49,392 nt of DNA, from NCBI GenBank assembly GCA_049366695.1, contig JBMNCR010000105.1:1-49392 (forward strand), in the 5' to 3' direction. Source of the stretch: JBMNCR01 sp049366695 (GTDB taxonomy: Bacteria; Bacillota; Clostridia; Eubacteriales; Alkalibacteraceae). Positions 1 through 7,900 of the stretch are shown here, one piece after another (positions within the stretch are counted from its first letter, which is position 1; every line of letters starts with the position of its first letter). Under the pieces are notes generated by a model. The model saw nothing but the letters and a program-made list of their open reading frames with translations, was not told where the DNA came from and searched no databases. A program made the position numbers and the translations under genes.

Positions 1-138
1 AATTTACTACCACTTATTGTTTTCCTTTAAGTGACGACTCTTGCTATTCTAATAGTTTTTGTTTCTTTTGTCAACTGTTTTTAAAATTTTCAGTGTTATT
101 ATTTACGAGTTTCTTTTCTTTATTCACATTAATATCTA

Positions 139-178
139 AAAAAAATAAAAAGCCTGATATTTACTAATATCTAGGCTT
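139..178 (-). terminator. Intrinsic terminator after lysS
   Basis: On the minus strand a stem (arms at 166-178 and 150-161, one bulged base) with AAGCCT/AGGCTT at its base is followed directly by a long T-rich tract (149-139). It lies just past the lysS stop and closes the greA-lysS transcript. Confidence 0.8.
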
Positions 179-186
179 ATAATCAA

Positions 187-1668
187 TCACCGTTTTTCAG
201 GTTTCATCGTTGGGAAAAGTATAACATCTCTAATACTTTTCTGATTTGTAAATAACATTACTAATCTGTCAACACCTATACCTAATCCCCCTGTAGGAGG
301 TAACCCAATTTCTAAAGCATTGATAAAATCCACATCGTATGGATGTGCTTCATCATCACCCATATTTTTCTTTTCCACTTGTTGCTTAAATCTATCTTTT
401 TGTTCAATTGGATCATTTAGTTCTGAAAAAGCATTTGCATATTCTGATCCATTTATAAACAGTTCAAACCTTTCTGTATATCTCTCATCTGAATAATCTT
501 TCTTTGCAAGTGGTGAAATTTCTACTGGATGATGCGTAACAAAGGTAGGTTGTACTAATTTTTCTTCTACATATTTTTCAAAAGTCAAATTAATTATCTC
601 ACCTATAGAATGGTGCTTTTCAAATTCCACGCCGAGTTCACTAGCTTTATTTTGCGCTACTATAATATCCTCAATTTCATCAAAATTCACATCAGTATAT
701 TCATATACTAAATCCACCATCCTAGCTTTCTTAAAAGGAGGTTTAAGGTTTATTTCGTCAGTTTGATAGAATAGCTTATCATTACCTATTAATTTTGTAG
801 CAATAAAACATATTAATTCCTCTACCATATTCATAACGTCTTTGTAATCAGAATAAGCTTCATACGTTTCTAACATTGTAAACTCAGGATTATGAGTAGC
901 ATCCATTCCTTCATTTCTAAAAACTCTACTCATTTCATACACTTTGTCAAAACCACCTACAATTAATCTTTTCAAAGGTAGTTCTAAGGCAATTCTCATG
1001 TACATTTCAATATCTAGTGTATTATGATGCGTAATAAATGGTCTAGCACTTGCTCCTCCAGCTAATGTGGAAAGCACAGGTGTTTCTACTTCTAGGAATC
1101 CTTTATTATCTAGAAATTCCCTAATGTGCTTTTGAATCTTTGATCTAATTACAAACACTTCTTTTACCTCTGAATTAACAATTAAGTCAACATATCTTTG
1201 CCTATATCTTAAATCCGGATCTTTCAACCCATGAAATTTTTCAGGCAATACTTGCAAAGATTTGCATAGTAAATTTATTTCTTTTACTCTAATTGATATT
1301 TGTCCCATTTTTGTTTTAAATACTTCACCATTTACTCCTACAATATCTCCAATGTCCATAGTTTTTACATCCGAATATTCTTCCTCACCCAATGTATCTT
1401 TCTTCAAAAACAACTGAATTCTACCAGTACTATCTTGCAAGTCATAAAAACTTACTTTTCCTTGACCTCTTTTTGACATAATTCTTCCAGCTACTTTAAC
1501 AGTACTTTCCGCTAACTGGTCATAATTTTGCTCGATATTTTCCGCATAGTTATCTACTTCATATTTTGTTATAGCAAATGGATCTTTGTTATTATCTTGT
1601 AATGCAATTAGTTTTTCTTTTCTTATCTTTAATATTTCATTTGTACTCTCATCAGTTCCTAGTGTCAA
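187..1668 (-). CDS. lysS: Lysyl-tRNA synthetase, class II
   Basis: This enzyme charges tRNA-Lys with lysine in the cytoplasm. Residue numbers here count from a GTG at 1677. An N-terminal OB-fold anticodon-binding domain spans roughly residues 60-135. The class II core shows motif 2 (RVFRNEGMDATHNPEF, about 251-266) and motif 3 (GLGIGVDRLVML, about 465-476). Total length of about 495 residues is normal. The open frame reaches the GTG at 1677, but there the only Shine-Dalgarno sequence (AGGGAG) abuts the codon with no spacer. A TTG at 1668 lies 6-8 nt after the same AGGGAG, so I prefer 1668. The gene starts directly after the greA stop (1681-1683) and is almost certainly cotranscribed and translationally coupled with greA. 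Confidence 0.97.
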   Translation of the reverse strand: MTLGTDESTNEILKIRKEKLIALQDNNKDPFAITKYEVDNYAENIEQNYDQLAESTVKVAGRIMSKRGQGKVSFYDLQDSTGRIQLFLKKDTLGEEEYSDVKTMDIGDIVGVNGEVFKTKMGQISIRVKEINLLCKSLQVLPEKFHGLKDPDLRYRQRYVDLIVNSEVKEVFVIRSKIQKHIREFLDNKGFLEVETPVLSTLAGGASARPFITHHNTLDIEMYMRIALELPLKRLIVGGFDKVYEMSRVFRNEGMDATHNPEFTMLETYEAYSDYKDVMNMVEELICFIATKLIGNDKLFYQTDEINLKPPFKKARMVDLVYEYTDVNFDEIEDIIVAQNKASELGVEFEKHHSIGEIINLTFEKYVEEKLVQPTFVTHHPVEISPLAKKDYSDERYTERFELFINGSEYANAFSELNDPIEQKDRFKQQVEKKNMGDDEAHPYDVDFINALEIGLPPTGGLGIGVDRLVMLFTNQKSIRDVILFPTMKPEKR

Positions 1669-1680
1669 TGTATTCACTCC

Positions 1681-2160
1681 CTATCGTTTCTTTATTTCTA
1701 ATATCTCAAAAGAGATATTCCCATCAGGGACTTCAACATCAACTATATCTCCAACTTTTTTACCAAGCAGTGCATCCCCTACTGGAGATTCATTAGAAAT
1801 TATATTCTTTAAAGGATCAGCCTCAGCAGAGCCCACAAGAACATAATTACATATTTCATCAAATTCAATATCTCTCACCTTGACCGAAGATCCTATATTA
1901 ACTGTATCTGTTCCAATTTCATCTTCATCAATAATTTTTGCAATCTTTAATTTATGTTCTATTTCTGCAATTTTGCCTTCCATAAAAGCTTGTTCATTTT
2001 TAGCTTCATCGTACTCAGCATTCTCACTTATATCTCCAAATTCCCTTGCCACTTTGATTCTTTCAGCTATTTCATGTCTTTTTATAGTTTTTAAATATTC
2101 TAAATCATCTTCTAATTTTTTTAACCCATCATAAGTTAAAATAAACTCTTTTTGCGCCAT
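1681..2160 (-). CDS. greA: Transcription elongation factor GreA
   Basis: GreA rescues backtracked RNA polymerase by stimulating transcript cleavage through its secondary channel. The 159-residue length is typical. The N-terminal coiled coil carries the acidic tip GDISENAEYDEAK (residues 42-54; D43 and E46 match the family catalytic acids), and an FKBP-like C-terminal domain follows. The ATG at 2160 has an AAAAGGGG ribosome-binding site about 6 nt upstream. It is the first gene of a greA-lysS pair, a common arrangement in clostridia, and has its own sigma-A promoter at 2216-2244. Confidence 0.97.
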   Translation of the reverse strand: MAQKEFILTYDGLKKLEDDLEYLKTIKRHEIAERIKVAREFGDISENAEYDEAKNEQAFMEGKIAEIEHKLKIAKIIDEDEIGTDTVNIGSSVKVRDIEFDEICNYVLVGSAEADPLKNIISNESPVGDALLGKKVGDIVDVEVPDGNISFEILEIKKR

Positions 2161-2215
2161 ATTTTTTCCCCTTTTCTAATAAAATATTTGCTTAGTAATT
2201 AATTAATTTTTCAGT

Positions 2216-2244
2216 ATTATAACAAAGTATCGTTTTTAAAGCAA
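2216..2244 (-). promoter_or_regulatory. Sigma-A promoter of greA-lysS
   Basis: On the minus strand, TTGCTT (2244-2239), a 17-bp spacer and TATAAT (2221-2216) are present. A TG one base before the -10 makes an extended -10. It lies about 55 bp upstream of the greA start. Confidence 0.65.
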
Positions 2245-2266
2245 CAAATAAGTTATAGTATTTTTA

Positions 2267-3154
2267 TTATATTAATTGATATTCTCTATCTTTAATTTCA
2301 TTTTTAATTAAACTAATCATATCTTCATTATTAAAAATTTTATTATTGCATCTAATTATACTTTCTAGAAACTGAGGCGAATATATATTATTTATTATAT
2401 TCAATTTATTAAAAAAAACAACATCTTCACAATATAGTCCTAAATTATCTATAATTTTTGCTCTATAGTTTTTTTTATTCTCAATTAAAGTAAACGGATC
2501 AATAATTAAACCATTTTTATTATTCTTTTTAATATACTGCCATTTTAAACTTCTGCTAAAATTAATAAGAACATCCCAATCTCCATCAAATCTGTCGATG
2601 GGACAGTATCCTAAAGATAATCCGTTTTTAGTATATACTTCATCATAAAGATTTTCATTTAATGTTATATTGTTACCTATTATAGTAATATAATTTACTT
2701 CCTGACTTATATATTCTATGAATTCGTTAACAATTGTGTCATAATTATCCACAGCAATAATAATTTCTGCTTCATAGATCGAAATAGATCTATCAATTAT
2801 CTCTTTCGCTATATACATCATACATACTACTTTTAATCCTATTATTCCAGGTATTAAATTATTATGAATAATACTTATATTATTGTAATTCTTTAATGCA
2901 TCGCCTAAACAGATAAATTCCAATTCGTTTTTATCAATATACTTATGTAACTTTTCTTTAATTATTATTTCATCTTCAATTAGTGGACAGGAAATAATAT
3001 CTCCAATATAATTATTATTTTTATCATAAATTTCTGATATTTTAATTGCTTCTTCTTTCATGAAAGGTATTTTTAATTTTATTTTATTTATTTTTCCATT
3101 CAAACTATAAAATTCTGCGTCTCTAGGATTAATAATATAACCAAATTTTTTCAT
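2267..3154 (-). CDS. Uncharacterised Rossmann-like protein, possibly a degenerate COG5322/acyl-ACP-reductase relative
   Basis: I do not firmly recognise this 295-residue protein. It starts FGYIINPRDAEFYSLN, continues with ISEIYDKNNNYIGDIISCPL (about residues 39-58) and ICLGDALKN (about 81-89), then an alternating beta-alpha stretch (about 130-175). That order resembles the FGxIxHPxD / GxxIxCPLLP / GLGAFTS / Rossmann order of predicted dehydrogenases (COG5322) and cyanobacterial acyl-ACP reductases, as I recall them. The expected GxGxxG nucleotide loop is missing: the matching place reads IIIAVDNYDTIV. The protein is rich in Ile and Asn and has no signal peptide or membrane segment. It sits between dusB and greA on the same strand, 63 bp after dusB, so it may ride on the panT-coaX-dusB transcript. 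The ATG has a GAGAG ribosome-binding site. The family assignment is inference. Confidence 0.75.
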   Translation of the reverse strand: MKKFGYIINPRDAEFYSLNGKINKIKLKIPFMKEEAIKISEIYDKNNNYIGDIISCPLIEDEIIIKEKLHKYIDKNELEFICLGDALKNYNNISIIHNNLIPGIIGLKVVCMMYIAKEIIDRSISIYEAEIIIAVDNYDTIVNEFIEYISQEVNYITIIGNNITLNENLYDEVYTKNGLSLGYCPIDRFDGDWDVLINFSRSLKWQYIKKNNKNGLIIDPFTLIENKKNYRAKIIDNLGLYCEDVVFFNKLNIINNIYSPQFLESIIRCNNKIFNNEDMISLIKNEIKDREYQLI

Positions 3155-3217
3155 ATATATTCAACTCTCATTTTTTATATAATATATATTCCTTTATAGT
3201 TAAATTATTTCTCTATT

Positions 3218-4177
3218 TTATGAAATTTCTAAATATCTTATTAAAATTTCTCTTATTTCACTGCAACTATTTGCTTTATTTACTGCGTTTCTAATCACAG
3301 TTGAATTACGCAATCCTTTTGTATACAAACTTATATGTTTTCTTATTTCACCTAATACTACCTTCTCGGGTTTTATTGATAACATCATTTCCATATGTCT
3401 AATCGCCATATCAATTTTGTCATTATCGCTAATTATTATATCAGCAAATACTTTGTCAGTATTTACTTCATCAAATATCCATGGATTTCCCATTGCGGCT
3501 CTTCCTATCATTACACCATCACAATAAGTAGTATTCTCAATATTTTTTACGTCTTCTCTACATGTTACATCCCCATTTGCAATTACAGGAATATCAACAT
3601 TATTTTTCACTTGTTTTATTATATTCCAATCTGCATTTCCTGAATAAAATTGTTCTCTAGTTCGTCCATGCACTGTTATGGCATTTGCTCCTGCTTGTTG
3701 AGAAATTTTCGCTATTTCTACAGCATTTATACTACTATTGTCCCATCCAGTTCTAATTTTTATTGTTATTGGCTTTTCAGAAACTTTAACAACGTTATGT
3801 ATAATTTCACCTATTAATTGCGGTCGTCTAAGTAATGCAGCCCCATCTCCATTTTTCACTATTTTAGGTGCTGGACACCCAAAATTAATATCAATTAAAT
3901 CAAAGAACGATGTGTTAATGTATTTTTTTACAACTTCAGACATAATATGTGGATCACTTCCAAAAATCTGTATACCAACAGGTTTTTCCTTTTCTACTGT
4001 TTTCATTAATTCTTTAGTTTTTTTATCTTCATAATACAATCCTTTAGCACTTATCATTTCTGTATATACCAAACTACAACCTTGTTCTTTACACAATAAT
4101 CTGAATGGCAAGTTTGTTATACCCGCCATCGGTGCTAATATATATTTATTCTTCAATTGGATTTTTCCAATTTTCAC
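3218..4177 (-). CDS. dusB: tRNA-dihydrouridine synthase, DusB type
   Basis: This flavoenzyme reduces uridines to dihydrouridine in tRNA D-loops using FMN and NADPH. The TIM barrel opens with LAPMAGITNLPFRLLC (about residues 14-29). The catalytic cysteine is C101 in NFGCPAPKIVKNGDGAAL. VHGRTREQFYSG and GVMIGRAAMGNPWIF are the substrate- and FMN-binding signatures. The 319-residue length is standard. The start is a GTG at 4177 preceded by AGGGG. It overlaps the coaX stop by four bases (GTGA), so translation is coupled. DusB adjacent to coaX and lysS is a conserved neighbourhood in Bacillota. Confidence 0.95.
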   Translation of the reverse strand: MKIGKIQLKNKYILAPMAGITNLPFRLLCKEQGCSLVYTEMISAKGLYYEDKKTKELMKTVEKEKPVGIQIFGSDPHIMSEVVKKYINTSFFDLIDINFGCPAPKIVKNGDGAALLRRPQLIGEIIHNVVKVSEKPITIKIRTGWDNSSINAVEIAKISQQAGANAITVHGRTREQFYSGNADWNIIKQVKNNVDIPVIANGDVTCREDVKNIENTTYCDGVMIGRAAMGNPWIFDEVNTDKVFADIIISDNDKIDMAIRHMEMMLSIKPEKVVLGEIRKHISLYTKGLRNSTVIRNAVNKANSCSEIREILIRYLEIS

Positions 4178-4956
4178 ATTATCCCCTGCTTTTTATTTTT
4201 GTCATATATAATTTTAATACCCTTTAAAGATAAAACTGGATCAAAAACGTCTATACACTTAGTTTCAGGTACTATTATTTTTGCATATCCTCCTGTAGAG
4301 ATAACTTTTGCTTCTAAGCATCCTGTTTCTTCTTTTATCTTTTTTACTATATATTCTACTTGACCAATATATCCATATACTAAACCTGCTTGCATACTTG
4401 TAATAGTATTTTTCGCCAATATACTCTCCGGCTTAATAATTTCAATATTTGGTAGCTTCGCTGCTTTACTCCATAGAGCGTCTGCAGAAATTTGAATTCC
4501 TGGTGATGTTACTGCTGCATTAAACTTCCCATCTCTAGTCACAAAATCATATGTAGTAGCCGTCCCAAAATCTATTACTATTGCGGGCCCTCCATATAAA
4601 TGAAATGCTCCAACTACATCACATATTCTATCTGCACCAACTTCTTTTGGGTTTTCAGTATGTATAGATATACCTGTTTTAATTCCTGGTCCAACCATAA
4701 TTGGCTCTATTTTGAAATACTTTCGTATACTATTAGTTAAAGAATACATAATATTAGGTACTACCGATGATATTATTACATCTTCAATTTTTTCTGATTG
4801 TATATCTTTATTATTTATTAAATTCGTAATAATAATTCCATATTCATCAGATGTCCTTACAGTTTTTGTAACAATTCTCCAAGTACCAACTATATCTTCT
4901 CTTTTAAATACTCCTAATTCAATATTAGTATTTCCTACGTCGATAACTAATAACAC
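4174..4956 (-). CDS. coaX: Type III pantothenate kinase
   Basis: CoaX catalyses the first step of coenzyme A synthesis, ATP-dependent phosphorylation of pantothenate, and is not feedback-inhibited by CoA. The ASKHA fold shows the phosphate loop DVGNTNIELG (residues 6-15), GADRICDVVGA (107-117, with the family aspartate D109) and the second phosphate motif IDFGTATTYD (128-137). The 260-residue length is usual. The start is a GTG at 4956 with only a weak GAGTGTGA upstream. It overlaps dusB by four bases and follows an ECF transporter S component by 24 bp, consistent with coupled uptake and use of pantothenate. Confidence 0.96.
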   Translation of the reverse strand: MLLVIDVGNTNIELGVFKREDIVGTWRIVTKTVRTSDEYGIIITNLINNKDIQSEKIEDVIISSVVPNIMYSLTNSIRKYFKIEPIMVGPGIKTGISIHTENPKEVGADRICDVVGAFHLYGGPAIVIDFGTATTYDFVTRDGKFNAAVTSPGIQISADALWSKAAKLPNIEIIKPESILAKNTITSMQAGLVYGYIGQVEYIVKKIKEETGCLEAKVISTGGYAKIIVPETKCIDVFDPVLSLKGIKIIYDKNKKQGIM

Positions 4957-4980
4957 TTTAAAATCACACTCACATTCCTA

Positions 4981-5562
4981 TTATTTCGATTTTGCATAAC
5001 TTTTAAAAGCTCCATATATTATCGGAACAACTATTATAGCAGAAAGCAACTCAATTATACCATTCGATAAAAAAAGAGTTATTAATGCACCTATAAAACC
5101 CATGCCAAACGCCTCAACCATAACTTGACCATTTACTAAGTATAACATTAAGATCACTAAAAATGTATTCGTTAAAATTCCTGCACCACCAGCTATACTT
5201 GAACTAAATATAGCATTAACTCTCAACTTTCTGCCAAACAATTTAAACACAAAAGATGCAATAACTCCAATAAAAATCCTTGGCAAAACTGATACTAATG
5301 GATTAATAAAAAAATAATCAAATGGAGACATCGGCATAAACAAAGCTCTAAGCATAGTAAATACCCCTGCAAATAAACCCATAATTGCTCCATGAACAGG
5401 TCCTAAAATAATTCCTGTTATAATTGTAGGCAAAAACATTATTACCGCTACACTAACAGCAAAATTAGGTATTGCTGTTGCTACTACAAACAAAGCTGTA
5501 ATAGCTAACATAATTCCCATAAAGGTAAGTTTGCTTGTTTTATTATTGAATATTTCTTTCAT
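4981..5562 (-). CDS. ECF transporter substrate-binding S component, probably for pantothenate
   Basis: This is a small, very hydrophobic membrane protein with about six helices, the size and pattern of energy-coupling-factor S components (ECF_trnsprt family). It would bind a vitamin and work with a shared EcfAA'T module encoded elsewhere. The frame extends to 5601, but the ATG at 5562 (MKEIFNNK) follows GGAGAGGAATT, so I take 193 residues. The substrate is inferred from context: the gene lies directly upstream of coaX on the same transcript, the genomic position of PanT in other Bacillota. A folate or other vitamin specificity cannot be excluded from sequence alone. Confidence 0.85.
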   Translation of the reverse strand: MKEIFNNKTSKLTFMGIMLAITALFVVATAIPNFAVSVAVIMFLPTIITGIILGPVHGAIMGLFAGVFTMLRALFMPMSPFDYFFINPLVSVLPRIFIGVIASFVFKLFGRKLRVNAIFSSSIAGGAGILTNTFLVILMLYLVNGQVMVEAFGMGFIGALITLFLSNGIIELLSAIIVVPIIYGAFKSYAKSK

Positions 5563-5599
5563 AATTCCTCTCCTCTTTGCTCCTTTTATATGCAAATTC

Positions 5600-5628
5600 A
5601 TTCTATCAAAATAGCTTTAATCATTCAA
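5600..5628 (-). promoter_or_regulatory. Sigma-A promoter of the S component-coaX-dusB operon
   Basis: On the minus strand, TTGAAT (5628-5623), a 17-bp spacer and TAGAAT (5605-5600) lie about 40 bp before the ATG at 5562 and just after the birA stop. Confidence 0.55.
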
Positions 5629-5668
5629 TAGTGTTAAACTCTACTTTTAGATATGACAAGCATTTTTA

Positions 5669-6493
5669 TTAGCCTATTAGGTTCACATCTCCTGTAGTAA
5701 TTACTTCTATGTTACCATTATCTAACATGATACTTAATTGTCCATATTCATTCACATCTTTTACCAATCCCTCAATTATTTGACCATTGCCTAAATTCAC
5801 TCTAACATTATTGTTTATGGTACAATTATTTTCTTTCCATAATTGAAATATATCATATTGTCCTTTTTTATATGCTAAATATGCTTTGTCAAAATTTTCT
5901 AATACTTTGATTAATAAAATATTATTTGACACTTGGGAATCTAAATCGTAAATACAAGTAATCTTATCTTTTAAACCCTTCGGAATATCCATAGTATCTA
6001 ATTTACTATTTATTCCTAATCCTATTATGAGTGCATATTCCCCATTTTTAAGACTCACTAGTTCACACAAAATACCACATATTTTTTTACCATTAAATAG
6101 TATATCATTTGGCCATTTTATTTTTGTATTTTTTCCAGTCAACTCATTAATCGAATCACAAACTACCACTGCAGTCATAAAATTATATTTATATGCCGCA
6201 GTTGGCAAGTCATCTGGTTTTAATATAATAGACATCCAAATACCAGTGTTTTCTTTGGAAATCCAAGTTCTATTTAATCTTCCTCTACCTTTATCTTGAG
6301 CGTCACTTATTATTACGGTCCCTTCTTTTTCTTCACTTAACAGTAATAATTTAGCTACAGTATTAGTTGAATCAACAATTTTATAACGTATAATTCTTTT
6401 ACCTATTGTGTCTGTATTCAATAAATCAAAATTATACTTTTCATCTTTGCTTTCATGTTCGTATACTGAATTTTTATATATAGTTTTATACAT
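5669..6493 (-). CDS. birA: Biotin--[acetyl-CoA-carboxylase] ligase, without DNA-binding domain
   Basis: The enzyme activates biotin to biotinyl-AMP and attaches it to the carboxyl carrier protein. The adenylation loop GRGRLNRTWIS is at residues 69-79 (most homologues have G or S where N74 stands). KWPNDILFNGKKICGIL (126-142) carries the catalytic lysine, and a small C-terminal SH3-like domain follows. At 274 residues it lacks the N-terminal winged helix of repressor-type BirA, so it is probably a monofunctional ligase. The ATG at 6493 has no Shine-Dalgarno sequence. It lies inside the end of the thioesterase gene (8-bp overlap), which suggests translation by coupling. Confidence 0.95.
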   Translation of the reverse strand: MYKTIYKNSVYEHESKDEKYNFDLLNTDTIGKRIIRYKIVDSTNTVAKLLLLSEEKEGTVIISDAQDKGRGRLNRTWISKENTGIWMSIILKPDDLPTAAYKYNFMTAVVVCDSINELTGKNTKIKWPNDILFNGKKICGILCELVSLKNGEYALIIGLGINSKLDTMDIPKGLKDKITCIYDLDSQVSNNILLIKVLENFDKAYLAYKKGQYDIFQLWKENNCTINNNVRVNLGNGQIIEGLVKDVNEYGQLSIMLDNGNIEVITTGDVNLIG

Positions 6494-6887
6494 TTTGTTT
6501 TTTTGATAACGTTTTATTCATAAAATCCACTGATTTTACTATGAAACGTTCATGCATTCCTTCCCCTATTTTTTCATTTTCATCCCATGCCTGAATCTTA
6601 AAAACCAATCTTTTTCTATCAACTTCAACTAATTCAGCCTCAGAATATACTTTCATTCCAACTGGTGTAGCTGCTATATGTTTAACATCCAAGGAAGTCC
6701 CCACAGTTGAATACTCTTTTGGTATCAAACTCTCTACTAATATCAATGCTGTCTTTTCCATTAATCCAACCATATTTGGTGTAGAAAACACTTTAATACT
6801 ACCACTACCAAAAGCTAAAGCAGTCTCAGAATCTAACACTATTTTTTCAATTCTATTTTTTTTGCCTATGTAATCATTTAAATACAT
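6486..6887 (-). CDS. Hotdog-fold thioesterase of the FlK-like family
   Basis: This 133-residue protein has a hotdog acyl-CoA thioesterase pattern. A helix contains TPNMVGLMEKTA with a glutamate at the usual catalytic place. The strand-turn SLDVKHIAATPVGM carries the histidine, and AELVEVDRKRLVFKIQAWDENEKIGEGMHERFIV follows as the final strands. Proteins of this type resemble fluoroacetyl-CoA thioesterase FlK, but fluoroacetate is not implied; most clostridial members have no known substrate. The ATG at 6887 has a strong GGAGG ribosome-binding site. It is the first gene of a two-gene unit with birA. Confidence 0.88.
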   Translation of the reverse strand: MYLNDYIGKKNRIEKIVLDSETALAFGSGSIKVFSTPNMVGLMEKTALILVESLIPKEYSTVGTSLDVKHIAATPVGMKVYSEAELVEVDRKRLVFKIQAWDENEKIGEGMHERFIVKSVDFMNKTLSKKQNV

Positions 6888-7193
6888 AATATCGCCTCCT
6901 CTAATAATATTTTAACTTAATATATATAACCCGCTAAATCCAATATATTATCTTTATTACTTAAGTTTATCTTATTACTAATAAATAATACCTAAATTCA
7001 TCTAGAAGCAAAAAAGAACTTAAGTGTTTTCATGTCTTTCATTACAGTCAGATTTGAAAACACTCCATTTTCAAGTTCATTTTTTAATATTAAAAATCAT
7101 ATTATAAGTTGAAGATATTAAAGTCATTACCTAACTCAATATTATTTTGAGGTATGTTTAACTAATTCTATCAATGAAAATTCTAATCATTTA
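6888..7193 (-). other. 306-bp gene-free leader region upstream of the thioesterase-birA unit
   Basis: Apart from the hairpin at 7009-7078 described separately, I see an isolated -10-like TATAAT on the minus strand near 7105 with no good -35. A short open stretch in one minus frame crosses the hairpin and ends FFFASR-stop near 7000; it may be a gene remnant or chance. I find no T-box or known riboswitch motif. Confidence 0.5.
7009..7078 (-). terminator. Long two-part hairpin followed by T6, terminator or leader attenuator
   Basis: On the minus strand an outer stem GAACTT/AAGTTC (7078-7073 with 7021-7016) encloses a perfect 10-bp stem AGTGTTTTCA (7064-7055 with 7032-7023). The outer stem is followed at once by TTTTTT (7015-7010). 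It is 115 bp past the HAD gene stop and about 120 bp before the thioesterase start. It can end the HAD transcript or attenuate a transcript entering thioesterase-birA. Confidence 0.65.
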
Positions 7194-7841
7194 TTATCCT
7201 TCTTTAATTATATCTATTAATTCCATAATATTTTTAATTATATAAGTAGGATTTGAATTTTCAATCTCTTCTTTGCTTCCGTAACCATAAGTTACCCCTA
7301 CAGTTTTTAATCCTACTTGTTTTCCAGCTTCGATATCGATATATCTATCTCCAACCATAACTACTTCACCGACATCTATATTCGCACTATTAATAGCCAT
7401 TTTTATAAAATCGGCTTTAGTTCCTCTAGTTTGAGACTCATTATTCCCAACTATACTATCAAAATATTTTTCAATATCATAATATTTCATTTGCTCTAAC
7501 GAATAAGATTCAGGTTTATTTGTAGCTATCATCAAAATTAGCCCCATATCATAAAAAATCTTTAACATTTTTTCCACATTAGGGAACAAACGACTTTCAT
7601 ATATTCCAAAATCTCTATAATAATTTCTATGCACTTCCATAGCCTTAGCACCTTCTTCTTCACTAAGCCCATATTTAGTAATAATTGTTCTTGATAGTGG
7701 AGGACCTATCAAACCTTTTATTAAATCCAGTTCCTCAAGTATTCCTTTACTCTTTAAAGCTGCTTGAAAAGCTTTAGCAATACCTTCTTCAGAATCAATT
7801 ATAGTACCATCAAAATCGAAAACTATACCTTTATATTTCAT
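7194..7841 (-). CDS. HAD-superfamily phosphatase, phosphoglycolate/PPi-phosphatase-like
   Basis: A 215-residue haloacid-dehalogenase hydrolase of the subfamily with an alpha-helical cap. Motif I FDFDGTIIDS gives nucleophile D9 and acid D11, motif II is MIATNKP, and motifs III/IV end in GDRYIDIEAGKQVGLKTVGVTYGYGS. This matches phosphoglycolate phosphatase, PpaX and related small-molecule phosphatases; the substrate cannot be read from the sequence. The open frame extends to 7874, but the ATG at 7841 has GGGGAG six bases upstream, and the extra codons overlap the hairpin after ftsH, so 7841 is chosen. It follows ftsH by 59 bp on the same strand. Confidence 0.88.
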   Translation of the reverse strand: MKYKGIVFDFDGTIIDSEEGIAKAFQAALKSKGILEELDLIKGLIGPPLSRTIITKYGLSEEEGAKAMEVHRNYYRDFGIYESRLFPNVEKMLKIFYDMGLILMIATNKPESYSLEQMKYYDIEKYFDSIVGNNESQTRGTKADFIKMAINSANIDVGEVVMVGDRYIDIEAGKQVGLKTVGVTYGYGSKEEIENSNPTYIIKNIMELIDIIKEG

Positions 7842-7868
7842 TGCTATCTCCCCTATATATAATAATAT

Positions 7869-7894
7869 AACCATCCTATTAATTCAGGATGGTT
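7869..7894 (-). terminator. Hairpin between ftsH and the HAD gene
   Basis: A perfect 8-bp stem, AACCATCC/GGATGGTT with a 10-base loop, lies 6 bp after the ftsH stop. On the minus strand it is followed only by an alternating AT stretch, so termination may be partial. Confidence 0.5.
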
Positions 7895-7900
7895 ACACCT

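Noticed and set aside
1578..1846. Plus-strand open frames over lysS/greA and similar ones throughout
   Set aside because: They are antisense shadows of well-supported genes with low-complexity Ser/Ile/Phe-rich translations.
7000..7090. Short minus-strand frame ending FFFASR-stop across the leader hairpin
   Set aside because: About 30 codons, no recognised homology, no ribosome-binding site; the hairpin symmetry can create such a frame.
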